The position numbers and the translations under genes were made by a program. Below the pieces are notes generated by a model. The model made no database searches, was not told the DNA's origin, and worked only from the letters and a program-made list of their open reading frames with translations. A stretch of DNA of 64,000 nt from an uncultured Eubacteriales bacterium (GTDB lineage Bacteria > Bacillota > Clostridia > Oscillospirales > Acutalibacteraceae): the NCBI GenBank assembly GCA_934445035.1, contig CAKSDI010000005.1, forward strand, positions 174,425-238,424, read 5' to 3'. This document shows positions 52,294 to 61,055 of this stretch, piece after piece; within the stretch, counting starts at the first letter, position 1, and each line of letters begins with the position of its first letter.

Positions 52294-52326
52294 TCCCGCC
52301 GCACATAATATGCGGCGGGAAACATT
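52294..52326. terminator. GC-rich hairpin, near copy of the one at 51471
   Basis: TCCCGCCGCA (52294-52303) pairs with 52311-52320 across a 7-base loop; six T follow at 52325. It ends the membrane protein gene and could also stop the convergent small gene. Confidence 0.78.
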
Positions 52327-52332
52327 TTTTAT

Positions 52333-52620
52333 TTAATTTTCCTTTAAAGCTCTTTCAAGCCAGGTAAAGCCTAAATCGAGAGCCTCGAAAAGCGTGCTTT
52401 TAACGCTTTCTTTTTTAACTCTTTTATCCATAGGCTTATCGGTATTGCTGTCAAGCAGCTTAACGCTTACCTTATCGGCAATCTCTAAAGATCCGTCTTT
52501 TTTGCTTGAAAGGATTTCAAATCTTACAACATATTTTTCGGTCATTAAACCGTAATATATTTCATTGCCTTTTCTTACGAGGGGTTTGCCCTTATAAGTA
52601 AGAAATTTTGAATCTGCCAT
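52333..52620 (-). CDS. Conserved-looking small protein of unknown function
   Basis: 95 residues, charged, no signal peptide or membrane helix. The alternation in FLTYKGKPLVRKGNEIYYG and EKYVVRFEILSSKK suggests a beta-rich fold followed by a C-terminal helix (LFEALDLGFTWLERAL). It lies 18 bases downstream of another small gene, so the two are one unit. I do not recognise it. Its clear ribosome site (GGAG) and normal codon use indicate a real gene. Confidence 0.75.
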   Translation of the reverse strand: MADSKFLTYKGKPLVRKGNEIYYGLMTEKYVVRFEILSSKKDGSLEIADKVSVKLLDSNTDKPMDKRVKKESVKSTLFEALDLGFTWLERALKEN

Positions 52621-52638
52621 TATAATTCTCCTAAATTA

Positions 52639-52905
52639 TCAGTCTTTCTTTTCGGGAATTTCACCGTAAAGATTAAATCTGAAAAGAAGCGTTTCATCCT
52701 CGGGGTTAGTGCAACGGATAGTTGCCTCGCCGATCTCCGGGTTTGAAAGAATGTTGCTTAAGCCTATCATCTGGCAAAGACGCGATTTAAGATTTAAAGA
52801 ATCTCCGTCTTCCGTTTCAAGATAAACATCGCCCTTGCACTGATCTACCGCTTTTATAAACTCTTCAAAGTCAATATTGTGGACTTCGATTTTTCCGTTA
52901 TCCAT
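52639..52905 (-). CDS. Small acidic protein of unknown function
   Basis: 88 residues, acidic, beginning MDNGKIEVHNIDFEEFI. The start at 52905 follows GGGAGG. An in-frame ATG at 52929 would lie upstream of that site. It contains the segment DVYLETEDGDSLNLKSRLCQM, then a strand-rich end. First gene of a two-gene unit, divergent from glyS. Family not recognised. Confidence 0.75.
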   Translation of the reverse strand: MDNGKIEVHNIDFEEFIKAVDQCKGDVYLETEDGDSLNLKSRLCQMIGLSNILSNPEIGEATIRCTNPEDETLLFRFNLYGEIPEKKD

Positions 52906-53009
52906 AGCTGTTCCTCCCTGAAATTTCATTATTTAAAGTATAATATATACATAAAATAATGTCAAGGGGGGACTTTTTTGAATGTTTAGTTCAAAATTGC
53001 TTTTTTGTG

Positions 53010-53038
53010 TTGACATTTGTCGGAAATTTTATTACTAT
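53010..53038 (+). promoter_or_regulatory. glyS promoter
   Basis: TTGACA (53010-53015), 17-base spacer, TACTAT (53033-53038), 40 bases before the start. No T-box is visible in this short leader. Confidence 0.8.
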
Positions 53039-53077
53039 ATTATTTGTAGAAATGTGACAATTTGGAGGAAATTATCA

Positions 53078-54469
53078 ATGGATAATTCACAGAAGACAAT
53101 GGATATGATAGTAAACCTTGCTAAAGGCAGAGGTTTTTTATACCCCGGAAGCGAGATCTACGGCGGCCTTGCAAACGCCTGGGATTACGGCCCGTTAGGC
53201 GTGGAATTCAAAAACAATATCAAGCGCGCCTGGTGGAAAAAATTTGTCCAGGAAAATCAGTATAATGTCGGACTTGACAGCGCTATACTTATGAATTCTC
53301 AGGTTTGGCAGGCTTCGGGCCATTTAGGAGGATTTTCCGATCCTCTTATGGACTGCCGCCAGTGCAAAACAAGGCACAGAGCAGATAAGCTTATTGAAGA
53401 TTTTGCCGCTGAAAACGGGCTTAGCGATAACCCCGCCGCTATGAGCGACGAGGAAATGATGAATTATATAAAAGATCATCACATTGCCTGCCCCTCCTGC
53501 GGAGCGCACGACTTTACCGATATAAGAAAATTCAACCTTATGTTTAAAACATTTCAGGGCGTTACCGAAGATAACACAAATACTCTTTATCTCCGCCCCG
53601 AAACTGCACAGGGAATTTTCGTAAACTTTAAAAACATTCAGCGCACAACAAGAAAGAAACTGCCTTTCGGCGTCGGTCAGATAGGAAAATCTTTCAGAAA
53701 TGAGATCACTCCCGGAAACTTTATATTCCGAATCCGTGAATTTGAGCAGATGGAGCTTGAATTTTTCTGCAAACCGGGAACAGACCTTGAATGGTTTGAT
53801 TATTGGAGATCTTTCTGCCGCGATTGGCTTTTAAATCTCGGAATGGATGAAAAATCATTAAGGCTCCGCGATCACGATAAGGATGAGCTTTGCTTCTATT
53901 CAAAAGCTACAACTGACTTTGAGTTCCTTTTCCCGTTCGGTTGGGGCGAGCTTTGGGGCGTTGCCGACAGAACGGATTACGATCTTTCACAGCACGCGAA
54001 ATTCTCCGGCGAGCCTATGGAATACTTTGATCCCGAAACAAATGAGAAATTCGTGCCTTATGTAATCGAGCCTTCGCTCGGCGCGGACAGAGTTGCGCTT
54101 GCTTTCCTTTGCAATGCATACGATGAAGAAACCGATGAAAAAGGCGATAAAAGAGTAGTTTTAAGACTTCATCCTGCTCTTGCTCCGTTTAAAGCGGCGG
54201 TACTTCCGCTTTCTAAGAAGCTTTCTGATAAGGCAATGGAGATCAAAAACGAGCTTTCTAAGTATTTCTCGGTCGATTTTGACGACGCCGGCTCAATAGG
54301 CAAGCGTTACCGCAGAGAGGATGAAATTGGAACTCCTCTTTGCATTACTTACGATTTTGAAAGCGAAACCGATAACTGCGTAACTGTCAGAGACAGGGAT
54401 ACAATGCAGCAGGTTAGAATTCCGATAGCGGAATTAAAGGATTACATCGGAAAAACCGTAGAATTTTAA
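53078..54469 (+). CDS. glyS: Glycyl-tRNA synthetase (dimeric type)
   Basis: 463 residues of the alpha-2 class II type. GFLYPGSEIYGGLANAWDYG at the start, GVTEDNTNTLYLRPETAQG near residue 165, IGKSFRNEITPGNFIFR (motif 2) near 207 and PYVIEPSLGADRVALA (motif 3) near 328 are diagnostic. A zinc-ribbon-like CxxC pair (CRQC and CPSC) lies in the insertion. I start at ATG 53078, with GGAGG 11 bases before; the frame extends upstream to 52982 without a site. Confidence 0.97.
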   Translation: MDNSQKTMDMIVNLAKGRGFLYPGSEIYGGLANAWDYGPLGVEFKNNIKRAWWKKFVQENQYNVGLDSAILMNSQVWQASGHLGGFSDPLMDCRQCKTRHRADKLIEDFAAENGLSDNPAAMSDEEMMNYIKDHHIACPSCGAHDFTDIRKFNLMFKTFQGVTEDNTNTLYLRPETAQGIFVNFKNIQRTTRKKLPFGVGQIGKSFRNEITPGNFIFRIREFEQMELEFFCKPGTDLEWFDYWRSFCRDWLLNLGMDEKSLRLRDHDKDELCFYSKATTDFEFLFPFGWGELWGVADRTDYDLSQHAKFSGEPMEYFDPETNEKFVPYVIEPSLGADRVALAFLCNAYDEETDEKGDKRVVLRLHPALAPFKAAVLPLSKKLSDKAMEIKNELSKYFSVDFDDAGSIGKRYRREDEIGTPLCITYDFESETDNCVTVRDRDTMQQVRIPIAELKDYIGKTVEF

Positions 54470-54487
54470 AAACACGGAGGATTTTTA

Positions 54488-56248
54488 ATGGCCTCAGAGA
54501 TACTTTCAATGGCGGCGATGCTGCTCGGCGGACTTACCTTTTTCCTTTTCGGAATGAGCGTTATGTCAGGCGGACTTGAACAAATGGCGGGCGGCGGACT
54601 TGAGCGTACCCTAAAAATGGTCACGGGAAACGATTTTCTCGGATTTTCCGTAGGAGCGGGGATAACTGTTGCAATTCAGTCGTCTTCCGCAATGACGGTT
54701 ATGCTTGTGGGACTTGTTAACTCGGGAATTTTAGCTTTCGAGGAAACATTCGGAATGATAATGGGTTCCCATGTCGGAACAACACTTACCGCTTGGATAT
54801 TGACTCTTAATTCCAATACGGGCAGTAACTTCTGGATGGTACTTTTAAAGCCTATGACATTTGCGCCTATTCTTGCGTTTGTGGGCATAGCTTTAAGAAT
54901 GCTATCGAAAAACGAAAAAAAGCAGAAGCTCGGCGAAATATTCATAGGATTTGCGATATTAATGGTCGGAATGAATATGATGAGCGACTCAATGGCGGAT
55001 GTAAAGCAGTATTCGAATGTTTTAACGGCATTTTCAAAATCTCCCGCACTTGCATTTCTTGTTTCCACGGTATTCACGGGAATAATTCAGTCCTCCGCGG
55101 CAACAGTGGCTATCGTTCAGGCGCTTGCTTTTTCCGTGGGAATGGATTATCAGGCGGCTATTCCGCTTATCATCGGCGCTAATATCGGCACTTGTATGAC
55201 CGCCTTTATTTCGAGTATCGGCACTAATAAAAACGCCAAGCGTGTGGTAGCCATGCACGTTTATACAAACGCCATCGGCGGAGTTCTGTGTATGATAGCT
55301 ATGTATATCGTAATGCTTATTTCTCCCGATCTTATGACGGTGAAAATATCTATGATAGGCGTAGCGGTAGTTCATTCGCTGTTTAATATTATCAATACTA
55401 TATTCTTTATTCCGTTTAAGAAACCTCTTATAAATCTCTGCAAAAAGACCATTAAAAGCGATAAAGCCAAAACGCACGAGGTATTCCTTGACGAGCGTAT
55501 TTTCAATAACACTCCTATCGCCATTTCAGAGTGCAGAAGACTTGTTAACGAAATGGCGCAGTATTCGAGAAATGCGTTTTTGATATCCATAGAGCTTATA
55601 AATAAGTACGACGCGAAAACCGCCGAATATGTTAAAGAAATAGAAGCTCTCACCGATAAATATGAGGATAAGCTCAGCAACTATCTTGTAAGGATCAGCA
55701 GTAACGAGCTGACCGTTTCGGAATCGCACGAAGTGGGCAGAATGATCCATTCTCTGAGCGATTTCGAGCGAATAGCGGATCATGCGCTTAATATCTGCGG
55801 AATTTCTTATGAGATCAGCGATAAAAAGATCATCTTTTCAAAAGAGGCTACAAAAGAGCTTGAAACTTTGACCGACGCTTTAGTTGAGATCGTGAATATG
55901 ACCTTTGACTCTTTTACGAACGACGATATCGACCTTGCCTCTCATGTAGAGCCGCTTGAACAGGTCATCGATAAGCTGAAAGACGAGCTTACCGCGCGCC
56001 ATGTTGAAAGACTGCAGGCAGGTAAATGCACAATCCAGCTCGGATTTGTCTATTCGGATATTCTTACTAATTACGAAAGAATTTCCGATCACTGCTCAAA
56101 TATAGCCGTTTATACTTTACAGCTTCATTCTTCCAAGCTTGACGCTCATAAATTCTTACGGAAATATAAGCAGGCAAATAATATTGAGTTTAAAGACGAA
56201 TATAATTTGTATGCCGATAAATATAAGCTTGATAATCTTGATGCATAA
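54488..56248 (+). CDS. Na/Pi cotransporter with C-terminal PhoU domain
   Basis: 586 residues. Two inverted repeats of the NaPi-II type, each with the substrate motif (AIQSSSAMTVMLVG near residue 60 and IIQSSAATVAIVQA near 199), occupy residues 10-310 with about eight helices. The last 230 residues form a PhoU-like helical bundle (from FNNTPIAISECRRLV). It probably imports phosphate with sodium; bacterial members may have other regulatory roles. CGGAGG precedes the ATG. Confidence 0.92.
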   Translation: MASEILSMAAMLLGGLTFFLFGMSVMSGGLEQMAGGGLERTLKMVTGNDFLGFSVGAGITVAIQSSSAMTVMLVGLVNSGILAFEETFGMIMGSHVGTTLTAWILTLNSNTGSNFWMVLLKPMTFAPILAFVGIALRMLSKNEKKQKLGEIFIGFAILMVGMNMMSDSMADVKQYSNVLTAFSKSPALAFLVSTVFTGIIQSSAATVAIVQALAFSVGMDYQAAIPLIIGANIGTCMTAFISSIGTNKNAKRVVAMHVYTNAIGGVLCMIAMYIVMLISPDLMTVKISMIGVAVVHSLFNIINTIFFIPFKKPLINLCKKTIKSDKAKTHEVFLDERIFNNTPIAISECRRLVNEMAQYSRNAFLISIELINKYDAKTAEYVKEIEALTDKYEDKLSNYLVRISSNELTVSESHEVGRMIHSLSDFERIADHALNICGISYEISDKKIIFSKEATKELETLTDALVEIVNMTFDSFTNDDIDLASHVEPLEQVIDKLKDELTARHVERLQAGKCTIQLGFVYSDILTNYERISDHCSNIAVYTLQLHSSKLDAHKFLRKYKQANNIEFKDEYNLYADKYKLDNLDA

Positions 56249-56252
56249 AAAT

Positions 56253-56281
56253 TCGGCTGCCGTATTTTTTGCGGCGGCCGA
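56253..56281 (+). terminator. Possible hairpin terminator after the Na/Pi cotransporter gene
   Basis: TCGGCTGCCG pairs with 56272-56281 (one mismatch); the T's are in the loop and no good tail follows, so termination is uncertain. Confidence 0.45.
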
Positions 56282-56308
56282 TTATTATTAAAACGAGGGG
56301 TAAGTTTT

Positions 56309-57802
56309 ATGAAATCCGAACTTTTTAAAAGACCGCTTATTCATTCAAGGGCAGACGCCAAAACTCAAATTACTGTTGAAAGAAATGAAAATTGCTTTCA
56401 GGATTATGAGGTAAAGAAAGTTTGCGAGCTTGAATTTCCCATTATGCTTGAAAAAGAAGAGCTTATAGTTGATTTCGGGGATCATTATACGGGCTATCTC
56501 AATATCGAAATTGAAAACAGGGATGAATTCCATATTGCGGATTCGCCTGTTAATATAGTTTTTGAATTCGCGGAAATGCCTATAGAATTAATGGAAAAGC
56601 CGGAGGCTCACGGCAAGGGCGTATCGCTCGGCTGGGTGCAGGCTGATTATAAAACAATTCCGTTTCTTCCCTATAAAGGAAGCCTTGAGCGCAGATATTC
56701 TTTCAGATATCTTAGGATAAAAAGAGTGGATTCCGTATTCTTCCCCGTTAAAATAAAGGCGCTTTATATTGACACCGTTTCGGCGGTCGATATGAATAAT
56801 GCTGCGCCTTATAGATCATCTGATCCCATTCTTGAAAAAATTGATAAAATGTGCGTAAAAACGCTTAAAGAATGCGAACAGGATGTTTTTGAAGACGGTC
56901 CTAAGCGCGACAGGCGCTTATGGATAGGCGATTTAAGGCTCCAGGCTCTTACGGATTATGTGACCTTTAAAAATATCGATCTCATAAAAAGATGCATTTA
57001 TCTTTTCTGTGAAAACCTGAATAAAGACGGAATGATTCCGCAGTGCATTTTCCCCGATTCGCCTCCCTATGCCGATCAGTGGGGACTTTGGGATTATTCG
57101 CTTTGTATTGCGCTTTGTATTTGCGATTATTATGAGTTCACAGGTAATATCGACCTTACCGAAGAATTATTCGATATAGCTTTAAGACAGGTCGAATACA
57201 TCGAGGAACACACCGATTTTGAAAAGGGAATAATAAATCTTTATTTCTTTATAGATCATCAAAGCTTTGATAGGGGAATTGCCTCTTTAGGTTACTTTGT
57301 TTATGTGCTTGAAAAAATGATAGTTTTGGCAAAATCTATCGGCAGAGAAACCGAAAAATTTGAAATCTTGATTAAGAAATGCAAAAAAGCCTTGCTTGAT
57401 AGATTTGATGAAGAAAAAGGTCTGTTTGTATCTTCCGCGGGTCAGGTTTCCTGGCATTCGCAGGTTTGGGCGGTGCTTTCGGGCGCGCTTGATAAATCGG
57501 AGGGCGCAAAGCTCTTTAAAAAAGCGAAAGAGTGCGAAAATATCGTAAATATGTCAACACCGTTTATGAAGCACTATTATCTCGAGGCTCTTATAAAATG
57601 CGATATGAAAGACGAGGCTTTAAAAGAGATAAAAGATTATTGGGGTGCGATATTAAAAGCCGGGTTTGACTGCTGCCCCGAATGTTTCGTAATAGGCGAT
57701 GAAAGGTTCACTCCCGCATCTAACTCAAATGTGGTTTTAAACAGCGCCTGCCATGCCTGGAGCTGCACTGCGGCTTATTGGCTTAGAAATTATTTTAAAT
57801 AA
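56309..57802 (+). CDS. Alpha-L-rhamnosidase-like six-hairpin glycoside hydrolase (GH78-type core)
   Basis: 497 residues. An N-terminal beta domain (1-165) precedes an alpha/alpha six-hairpin domain with DVFEDGPKRDRRLWIGDLRLQA near residue 197, which contains the general acid region of GH78 enzymes (EDGPKRDR, WIGD). The later GWVQADYKTIPF and CPECFVIGDERFTP blocks are less typical. It is shorter than classical rhamnosidases (900 or more) and lacks a signal peptide, so it should act on imported oligosaccharides. Substrate rhamnose is inferred from family and from rhaA/rhaD at the window start. Confidence 0.82.
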   Translation: MKSELFKRPLIHSRADAKTQITVERNENCFQDYEVKKVCELEFPIMLEKEELIVDFGDHYTGYLNIEIENRDEFHIADSPVNIVFEFAEMPIELMEKPEAHGKGVSLGWVQADYKTIPFLPYKGSLERRYSFRYLRIKRVDSVFFPVKIKALYIDTVSAVDMNNAAPYRSSDPILEKIDKMCVKTLKECEQDVFEDGPKRDRRLWIGDLRLQALTDYVTFKNIDLIKRCIYLFCENLNKDGMIPQCIFPDSPPYADQWGLWDYSLCIALCICDYYEFTGNIDLTEELFDIALRQVEYIEEHTDFEKGIINLYFFIDHQSFDRGIASLGYFVYVLEKMIVLAKSIGRETEKFEILIKKCKKALLDRFDEEKGLFVSSAGQVSWHSQVWAVLSGALDKSEGAKLFKKAKECENIVNMSTPFMKHYYLEALIKCDMKDEALKEIKDYWGAILKAGFDCCPECFVIGDERFTPASNSNVVLNSACHAWSCTAAYWLRNYFK

Positions 57803-57868
57803 CACTTGTAATCTGAATTAAATATGATAAAATAAAATTTAGAAATTTAAGGAAAGAAGTCGTTTTTT

Positions 57869-58441
57869 ATGTCAAAAGAAGTATTAGTTGAAATTTCAGC
57901 ACGCCATGTTCATGTAACAGAGGAAACTCTGGCGGTTCTTTTCGGAAAAGATCATAAGCTTACTCCGAAAAAAAATCTTTCTCAGCCGGGTCAGTTTGCC
58001 TGTGAGGAAAAGGTTACCGTTGTAGGACCGAAATCTTCTTTAAAGGCTTCGATATTAGGTCCCTGCAGAAAAGAAGATCAGGTTGAGCTTTCTTTAACCG
58101 ACGCGAGAACTATCGGCGTTACAGCTCCGATCAGAGAATCCGGCGATGTTAAAAACTCCGGAGCCTGCAAGCTTGTAGGCCCCTGCGGAGAGGTTGAACT
58201 TAAAGAGGGCGTTATCGCCGCTAAGCGCCATATACATATGACTGTTAAAGACGGCGAGAATTTCGGCCTTAAAGATAAGCAGATAGTTAGCGTTAAAATT
58301 CCGACCGAGGGCAGAGCGCTTGTGTTTGACGATGTTGTTGTAAGAGTAAGCGACAGCTACGCTCTCGCTATGCACATCGATACCGATGAAGCTAATGCGG
58401 CGGCTGTTCCCGGAAGTTGCAAGGGTGAGATTCTTGCCTGA
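57869..58441 (+). CDS. pduL: Phosphate acyltransferase PduL (phosphotransacetylase)
   Basis: 190 residues. Two related beta-barrel halves carry the zinc-binding His sets: SARHVHVTEE near residue 9 and AAKRHIHMTVKDG near 117. PduL makes acetyl (or propionyl) phosphate from the CoA ester. No N-terminal encapsulation peptide is visible, so this is the free cytosolic type. With AckA (8115) it forms the acetate branch in place of the common Pta. Confidence 0.93.
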   Translation: MSKEVLVEISARHVHVTEETLAVLFGKDHKLTPKKNLSQPGQFACEEKVTVVGPKSSLKASILGPCRKEDQVELSLTDARTIGVTAPIRESGDVKNSGACKLVGPCGEVELKEGVIAAKRHIHMTVKDGENFGLKDKQIVSVKIPTEGRALVFDDVVVRVSDSYALAMHIDTDEANAAAVPGSCKGEILA

Positions 58442-59507
58442 GCCTTTAGGTATTTATATCCATATTCCGTTTTGTAAAAAGCGCTGTGCATACTGTGATT
58501 TTTTCTCAACCTTTTATGATCTTGAACTTGTAAAAACATATATTTCGGCGCTTTTAAAGGAAACTAAGAAATGGGGCGGCATACTTGCCCGCCCCGTTAA
58601 TTCTTTATATATAGGCGGAGGCACGCCCTCGCTTTTAAAGAGCCATATCAAAACGGTTATTAACGGCGTTAAAGATAGCTTTGAGCTGACTAAGGACTGC
58701 GAGATCACTGTCGAAGCAAATCCCGAATCGATGACAGAGGATTTCCTGTCTGCCGCCTTGTCTGCGGGAGCCAACAGGCTTTCGCTCGGCGTGCAGAGCT
58801 TTAAAGACGACGAACTTAAAATGCTCGGCAGATCGCATTCTGCTTTGCAGGCAAGAAATGCTTATTATCTAGCTAAAAGTATGGGATTTAAAAATATTTC
58901 GCTTGATCTTATGATTTGTCTGCCTAAAAGCAATCTTAATACTCTTAAATTCACGCTTGATTCTTTTATGCGCTTATCTCCGCCTCATATTTCCGCTTAT
59001 ATGCTTAAAGTTGAGGATAACACGGTGTTTTCAAAGCAAAAGATTCGTGAATTGGAAGATGAAGAGCAGGTCGAGCAATATATGTTTGTCTGTGAATATC
59101 TCAAAAATCACGGATATATCCACTATGAAATATCCAATTTTTCAAAGCCTCATTATGAAAGCGTTCATAACTCAAAATATTGGAACTGCGAGGAGTATCT
59201 GGGCATCGGCCCGTCGGCGTACTCATTTATAGATAAAAAGCGCTTTTTCTATCCTAATAATTATAAGAAATTCTTGACCGATCCCGAAACATTTTTTGAC
59301 GGTAACGGCGGAACTCTTGAAGAAAAGGTAATGCTCGGTCTAAGAACAAACCGCGGAGCGGATATTTCTTCATATTGCGAAAAGAATGATCCGAGGCTTT
59401 TAAAATTCGAAAAAGAAGGATTGCTTAAAAACGATTATCCTTTTGTTTATCTTACGGATAAGGGAATGCTTTTATCCAACAGAATTATAACGGAGCTGAT
59501 TTATTGA
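58434..59507 (+). CDS. hemW: HemW-like radical-SAM protein
   Basis: 357 residues. The iron-sulfur motif is CKKRCAYCDF near residue 15, followed by LYIGGGTPSLL and EANPESMTEDFL blocks. HemW is a heme chaperone formerly called coproporphyrinogen III oxidase-like. I take TTG 58434 as start: AAGGGTGAG ends 4 bases before it, and the frame upstream lies inside pduL. It overlaps pduL by 8 bases. A typical extra Cys motif places it in HemW rather than HemN. Confidence 0.92.
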   Translation: MPEPLGIYIHIPFCKKRCAYCDFFSTFYDLELVKTYISALLKETKKWGGILARPVNSLYIGGGTPSLLKSHIKTVINGVKDSFELTKDCEITVEANPESMTEDFLSAALSAGANRLSLGVQSFKDDELKMLGRSHSALQARNAYYLAKSMGFKNISLDLMICLPKSNLNTLKFTLDSFMRLSPPHISAYMLKVEDNTVFSKQKIRELEDEEQVEQYMFVCEYLKNHGYIHYEISNFSKPHYESVHNSKYWNCEEYLGIGPSAYSFIDKKRFFYPNNYKKFLTDPETFFDGNGGTLEEKVMLGLRTNRGADISSYCEKNDPRLLKFEKEGLLKNDYPFVYLTDKGMLLSNRIITELIY

Positions 59508-60109
59508 AAACTTATAAAATTCATCTGATCCGCAGCGGAATTACCGACGGTAATCTCCGCGGCTGTTATATCGGAAACAGGACCGATCTTCCGCTTTGCC
59601 CCGAGGGCTTGACGGAATTAAGACTTTTAAGGGAAAATTCCGATTATCCCGATATCGAGGCGCTTTATTCTTCGCCTATGTTAAGGTGCAGACAAAGTGG
59701 CGCCGTGATCTATCCGGGATTTGAACCTGTTATAATCGACGAGCTTACCGAATATGATTTCGGAAAATTTGAGGGTAAAACGGCAAAAGAGCTTGAAGCC
59801 GATCCCGATTATTCGGATTGGACTTCCGGAAAGCTTGAAGCTCCCGAGGGAGGAGAGTCCACTTCGAATTTTGTTAAAAGGCTCGCCCTGGGTCTTAATA
59901 TGGTCGTAAGAGATATGATGGATAAAGGAATTTCGAGCAGCGCCGTTATGATGCACGGCGGAGCCATTATGATGCTGCTTGCCGCAACGGCTGTGCCGAG
60001 AAAAAAATCAGTCGAATGGAGCTGTGAGCCGGGAAGAGGCTATTCGGTAATGATAACTCCGTCGCTTTATCACAGCAGCGGTATTATAGAAGTTTACGAT
60101 TATATTTAA
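59504..60109 (+). CDS. Histidine-phosphatase-fold protein lacking the catalytic His
   Basis: 201 residues of the phosphoglycerate-mutase fold. The usual N-terminal RHG reads RSG here (IHLIRSGITDGN), so the phospho-accepting His is Ser; the codon is AGC at 59533-59535. Downstream Arg (SPMLRCRQSG), Glu (YDFGKFEG) and the second His (MMHGGA) remain. The start is TTG overlapping the hemW stop. Such loss suggests a non-catalytic or altered role. The pair hemW-phosphatase is common, and normal members have His. Confidence 0.85.
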   Translation: MKTYKIHLIRSGITDGNLRGCYIGNRTDLPLCPEGLTELRLLRENSDYPDIEALYSSPMLRCRQSGAVIYPGFEPVIIDELTEYDFGKFEGKTAKELEADPDYSDWTSGKLEAPEGGESTSNFVKRLALGLNMVVRDMMDKGISSSAVMMHGGAIMMLLAATAVPRKKSVEWSCEPGRGYSVMITPSLYHSSGIIEVYDYI

Positions 60110-60123
60110 GGCGGTTTTAAATA

Positions 60124-60804
60124 ATGGTCAATATAGGAAACGATTGGGATGAAATTTTAAAAGACGAATGGCAAAAGCCTTATTATAGAAATTTAAGGCA
60201 GTTTCTCAAATCGGAATATTCGTCTTTTACCGTTTACCCTGATATGTACGATATTTTTAATGCCCTAAAGCTTACTTCCTTTTCGGATACAAAGGTCGTT
60301 ATAATCGGTCAGGACCCTTATCACGGTCCGGGTCAGGCGCACGGTCTTTGTTTTTCGGTAAAAAAAGGAATAGAGCCGCCGCCCTCGCTTAAAAATATTT
60401 TTAAAGAAATGCATTCGGATCTGGGGATAAAAATTCCCTCTTCCGGCGATCTTACTTACCTTGCTAAGCAAGGAGTGCTGCTGCTTAATACTGTTTTGAC
60501 CGTTCGCGCTGGTATGGCAGACAGCCATAAGGATAAAGGCTGGGAGATATTTACCGACAGGGTGATAAGCGAGCTTAATAAAAAGCAGACGCCCGTGATT
60601 TTCCTGCTTTGGGGCGCAAAAGCGCGTAATAAAGCAAATGTTATCACAAATCCCATTCATAAAAAGCTCACCGCGGCTCACCCGAGCCCGCTTTCCGCTT
60701 ATAACGGATTTTTCGGGTGCCGTCATTTTTCAAAAACAAATGAATTGTTAAAATCATTCGGTTTAGAACCGATCGATTGGGAAATTAAAGAAACCGACCG
60801 CTGA
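60124..60804 (+). CDS. ung: Uracil-DNA glycosylase (family 1)
   Basis: 226 residues. The water-activating motif GQDPYHGPGQAHGLCFSV lies near residue 62 and the leucine loop HPSPLSAYNGFFGCRHF near 180. It removes uracil from DNA. Full length, starting 14 bases after the phosphatase-fold gene, so it is probably co-transcribed. Confidence 0.97.
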   Translation: MVNIGNDWDEILKDEWQKPYYRNLRQFLKSEYSSFTVYPDMYDIFNALKLTSFSDTKVVIIGQDPYHGPGQAHGLCFSVKKGIEPPPSLKNIFKEMHSDLGIKIPSSGDLTYLAKQGVLLLNTVLTVRAGMADSHKDKGWEIFTDRVISELNKKQTPVIFLLWGAKARNKANVITNPIHKKLTAAHPSPLSAYNGFFGCRHFSKTNELLKSFGLEPIDWEIKETDR

Positions 60805-61055
60805 GCTTTTTAGCCGCGGCCGGTCCCTTTCTATATTGCAGCTGATGTAATTCCGCCAATCCCCTGAATTATCTTCGCGGCATTTAAACTTAAATACCCG
60901 GAACTGCGTTTGATTACATCTTCTGCTGTAAGGGGATAAAGCGGAAAAAGTTTTAAGTATAAAGCTTAAAAAATTCTCTCTTCATCGCCCAAAAGTATTA
61001 TGTGCAGTAAATTCAAAAATTCAGGTGGAAATTTTTGTAAGATAGGTGAAAAGAA
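60805..61055. other. 251-base gap before folC: hairpin and unexplained structure
   Basis: A GC-rich imperfect hairpin overlapping the ung stop (60791-60826) ends that gene weakly. Two complementary pairs occur in crossing order: GATGTAAT (60844-60851) with ATTACATC (60913-60920), and ATCCCCT (60859-60865) with AGGGGAT (60931-60937), extended by CCGC and GCGG. On the minus strand, 60831-60965 is an open frame of 44 residues (ending NAAKIIQGIGGITSAAI) with no start codon. It could be a gene remnant or a folded leader. I do not recognise a riboswitch class. GGTGAA precedes folC. Confidence 0.5.

Noticed and set aside
51263..52326. Integrated element with duplicated tRNA-Met end
   Set aside because: No repeat of the tRNA 3' end is seen and no integrase gene is present.
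60831..60965. Minus-strand 44-residue frame as a real gene
   Set aside because: No start codon or ribosome site; kept only as a possible remnant.
60805..61055. Tetrahydrofolate riboswitch before folC
   Set aside because: The known conserved core is not recognisable, so only unexplained structure is reported.
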